From: an uncultured Alphaproteobacteria bacterium | GTDB taxonomy: Bacteria > Pseudomonadota > Alphaproteobacteria > Micropepsales > Micropepsaceae | Direction: 5' to 3' | Assembly (NCBI GenBank): GCA_903922545.1 | Contig: CAIXUE010000142.1 | Location: 1-15,590 of the forward strand | DNA: 15,590 nucleotides | Shown: positions 13,860 through 15,590 of the stretch, in pieces | Layout of the letters: the number at the start of each line of letters is the position of its first letter | Numbering within the stretch: position 1 is the first letter of the stretch | Notes under the pieces: model-generated | Database searches by the model: none | What the model saw: the letters and a program-made list of their open reading frames with translations, nothing else | What the model was told of the DNA's origin: nothing | Translations under genes and position numbers: made by a program

Positions 13860-14314
13860 AACATTACCTCTGGGAAAGAATCAGTCTGGCGCAATGCTTC
13901 ACCCAGCACCATGGCGGCGGCCTGGGCGACATTGAGCGATCGCATCCCCGGCCGCATGGGAATCAGCAGCCGGGCATCGGCCGCCTGATGCACATCTTCC
14001 GGCACCCCGGCGCTTTCCCGGCCCAGAAGCAGGGTATCGCCGGGCGCAAAGGCAAAACCGGTATAGGGCTGGGACCCTTGGGTGGTCAGAAGCAGCAACC
14101 GTCCCTGCCGTTGCCCGGCAAAGGTGGCCCAGGATTCGTGCCGGGTCAGGTCCACGCCCGCCCGGTAATCCATCCCCGCCCGGCGGAAATTGCGGTCGCT
14201 GAGCAGAAATCCACAGGGCTCGATGATATCCATCGCCACCCCAAGGCAGGCGCAAAGCCGCATCAGGGAGCCTGCATTTTGCGGAATGTCGGGCTGATAC
14301 AGCGCCAGGCGCAT
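13850..14314 (-). CDS. trmL: tRNA (cytidine(34)-2'-O)-methyltransferase TrmL
   Basis: This small SPOUT methyltransferase places a 2'-O-methyl group from S-adenosylmethionine on the wobble base of tRNA-Leu isoacceptors. The 154-residue length matches TrmL. Visible motifs are the N-terminal YQPDIPQNAGSLMRL (7-20) and the knot elements LLGRESAGVPEDV (96-108) and IPMRPGMRSLNVAQAAAM (118-135). The frame is open for 22 more codons upstream. The ATG at 14314 is chosen because it starts exactly where the family does (MRLALYQPD) and has AGGGAG eight bases before it. It is followed by the overlapping terC-like gene and diverges from petA. Confidence 0.95.
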   Translation of the reverse strand: MRLALYQPDIPQNAGSLMRLCACLGVAMDIIEPCGFLLSDRNFRRAGMDYRAGVDLTRHESWATFAGQRQGRLLLLTTQGSQPYTGFAFAPGDTLLLGRESAGVPEDVHQAADARLLIPMRPGMRSLNVAQAAAMVLGEALRQTDSFPEVMFCT

Positions 14315-14531
14315 CGAAATCGCTCCCTTTTGGGCCGAACCGGCGCAAGTGGCCGCAGGAAAAGGCATTTTCTGCGTCATCGTGCCGCAAGACCCCCCAT
14401 ATCCGACTCTCTATTTTACCGCGCGGAAAGACAATCGGGCGGGGATTCGTCAGACCGGCGCGTCACTTCGGTCAATTCCGTTTACGCGCCCGGATGTGGC
14501 AATAGTCTTCGGCTTTTCAAAGGGTGATGAC
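14315..14531. promoter_or_regulatory. Divergent intergenic region between trmL and petA
   Basis: The 217-bp gap must hold promoters for trmL (-) and the petABC operon (+). A weak candidate for petA is TTTACG (14481-14486) with TAGTCT (14503-14508) at a 16-bp spacing. On the minus strand TAAAAT near 14414-14419 looks like a -10 box, but no -35 stands at the right distance. A GACCG/CGGTC dyad spans 14453-14473. No operator of a known regulator was recognised. Confidence 0.35.
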
Positions 14532-15101
14532 GTGACAGCTACGACTCACGACGCGGGCACCAGACGCGACTTTCTTTATGTGGCGTCGGGCGCGGTTGGC
14601 GCCGTCGGCGTCGCCATGGCGGCCTGGCCGTTCATCGATCAGATGAACCCGTCCGCCGCCGCCCTGGCGCTGGCCTCGGTCGAAATCGATATTTCGCCCA
14701 TCGTTGCCGGCCAGCAGATTGTTTTCAAATGGCGCGGCCATCCGCTGTTCGTGCGCCGCCGCACCCCGGCGGAAATCGCCGAATCCAAGGCGGTTGATGT
14801 CGGCTCGCTGCCCGATCCCCTGGCGCAGAACGACAATCTGCCCGCCGGTGCGCCGGCCACCGACGCCAACCGCGCCATCAAGCCGGAATGGCTGGTGCTG
14901 ATCGGCGTCTGCACCCATCTGGGCTGCACCCCCACCGTTTCCACACCGACGGATGTTCAGGGCGAATATGGCGGCTGGCTCTGCCACTGCCATGGTTCGC
15001 AATACGATACGGCAGGCCGCATCCGCAAAGGGCCGGCGCCGCGCAATCTGGAAGTGCCGCCTTATGCCTTCCTGTCCGACACCCGCATCAAAGTCGGCTA
15101 A
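14532..15101 (+). CDS. petA: Ubiquinol-cytochrome c reductase Rieske iron-sulfur subunit
   Basis: This is the [2Fe-2S] subunit of the cytochrome bc1 complex, which takes an electron from ubiquinol at the periplasmic Qo site and passes it to cytochrome c1. The 189-residue protein begins with a twin-arginine type anchor: TRRDFLYVASGAVGAVG (10-26) and a hydrophobic helix to about 35. The cluster motifs are CTHLGC (C127, H129 ligands; C132 disulfide) and CHCHGS (C151, H154 ligands; C153 disulfide), with the conserved serine S156 and tyrosine Y158. The start is a GTG at 14532 with AAGGG about eight bases upstream. The longer open frame to 14349 has no family-like sequence. petB follows 12 bp later. 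Confidence 0.96.
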   Translation: MTATTHDAGTRRDFLYVASGAVGAVGVAMAAWPFIDQMNPSAAALALASVEIDISPIVAGQQIVFKWRGHPLFVRRRTPAEIAESKAVDVGSLPDPLAQNDNLPAGAPATDANRAIKPEWLVLIGVCTHLGCTPTVSTPTDVQGEYGGWLCHCHGSQYDTAGRIRKGPAPRNLEVPPYAFLSDTRIKVG

Positions 15102-15113
15102 CGGAGAAAAACC

Positions 15114-15590
15114 ATGTCCGGGCCTTCCACCTACAATCCCAATTCCGGTTTCGAGAAGTGGCTTGATCAGCGCCTGCCGCTGCCGCGCCTGTTGCACGAC
15201 ACCGTGCATACCTTCCCCACGCCGCGCAATTTGAACTTCTGGTACACCTTTGGCGGCATTCTGACCTTCTGCCTTATGGTGCAGATCCTCACCGGCATCG
15301 TGCTGGCGATGCATTATGTCGCCAATGCGGGCATGGCCTTCAATTCCGTCGAAAGCATCATGCGCGACGTGAATTATGGCTGGCTGGTGCGCTTCATCCA
15401 TTCCACCGGCGCCTCCATGTTCTTCCTGGCCGTGTACCTGCACATGTTCCGCGGGCTTTATTACGGGTCTTACAAGGCGCCGCGCGAGCTGATCTGGATC
15501 ATCGGCGTCCTGATTTATCTCTTGATGATGGCCACGGCCTTTTTCGGCTATGTGCTGCCCTGGGGCCAGATGTCCTTCTGGGGCGCCACC
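15114..15590 (+). CDS. petB: Cytochrome b of the bc1 complex, 5' part (cut by window end)
   Basis: This is the membrane haem-binding core of the bc1 complex, carrying both quinone sites. The window shows the first 159 codons, and the frame is still open at the last base. Seen are the helix with [12 protein letters not shown] (57-68), [12 protein letters not shown] (93-104) with H96 at the first haem ligand position, [13 protein letters not shown] (108-120) with H110 at the second, and the Qo-site segment [15 protein letters not shown] (145-159). HSTGAS replaces the more usual HANGAS. The ATG at 15114 has ACGGAG nine bases upstream, in the 12-bp gap after petA. Whether the gene is a petB-petC fusion (fbcH type), as in Bradyrhizobium, cannot be seen here. 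Confidence 0.96.
   Translation, partial: MSGPSTYNPNSGFEKWLDQRLPLPRLLHDTVHTFPTPRNLNFWYTFGGILTFCLMVQILTGIVLAMHYVANAGMAFNSVESIMRDVNYGWLVRFIHSTGASMFFLAVYLHMFRGLYYGSYKAPRELIWIIGVLIYLLMMATAFFGYVLPWGQMSFWGAT

Noticed and set aside
14517..15443. Minus-strand open frame of 308 codons opposite petA and petB
   Set aside because: Rieske and cytochrome b motifs on the plus strand are unmistakable, and the antisense product is histidine- and glutamine-rich.
1..15590. CRISPR arrays, tRNA or rRNA genes, insertion sequences, phage genes
   Set aside because: No regularly spaced repeats, cloverleaf with conserved tRNA bases, rRNA segments, transposase or integrase motifs were seen on either strand.

Overview
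The window is GC-rich chromosomal DNA from an alphaproteobacterium. The evidence is a petA-petB (cytochrome bc1) start divergent from trmL, a moxR/DUF58/BatA-DUF4159/VWA cluster divergent from a Nudix-cca pair, a stand-alone motA preceded by a CheY-like regulator, and a CtrA-like motif. The genus cannot be fixed from the sequence; a Rhizomicrobium/Micropepsis- or Caulobacter-like relative is a guess. Nearly all genes are ordinary core genes. No tRNA, rRNA, CRISPR array or insertion sequence was seen.

Layout. Positions 2-553 (+) hold the 3' part of a DUF6161-like membrane protein gene, visibly poorer in GC than the rest and probably accessory. A small two-helix membrane protein (650-835, +) follows, behind a nested inverted repeat. 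Positions 840-934 carry four hairpins in tandem. On the minus strand, 2920 down to 939 reads CheY-like response regulator, HPt-like protein, MotA: a signalling-to-motility cluster with a CtrA-like site upstream at 3009-3025. A GNAT acetyltransferase gene (3100-3651, +) runs the other way. It converges on the moxR cluster across a 105-bp gap full of inverted repeats, including a 63-nt element that can fold as a three-way junction.

Positions 10427 down to 3757 (-) form a four-gene operon: MoxR AAA+ ATPase, DUF58 protein, BatA/DUF4159 membrane protein, and a VWA plus GATase-like membrane protein. This is a known but functionally poorly defined MoxR-VWA envelope module. Divergent from it (+) are a CoA pyrophosphatase (NudL family), CCA-adding enzyme and a PP2C-like phosphatase, tightly packed with an ATGA coupling at the last junction. 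The phosphatase gene ends with stop codons overlapping those of a convergent TerC-family gene. That gene overlaps trmL, and the trmL-terC pair (-) diverges from petA-petB (+). petB runs off the right edge.

No clear new system was found. The most interesting signals are the two palindrome-rich intergenic elements that share a GGTCCACC/GGACC core, and the arginine-tailed CheY-like/HPt/MotA cluster with its CtrA-like site.
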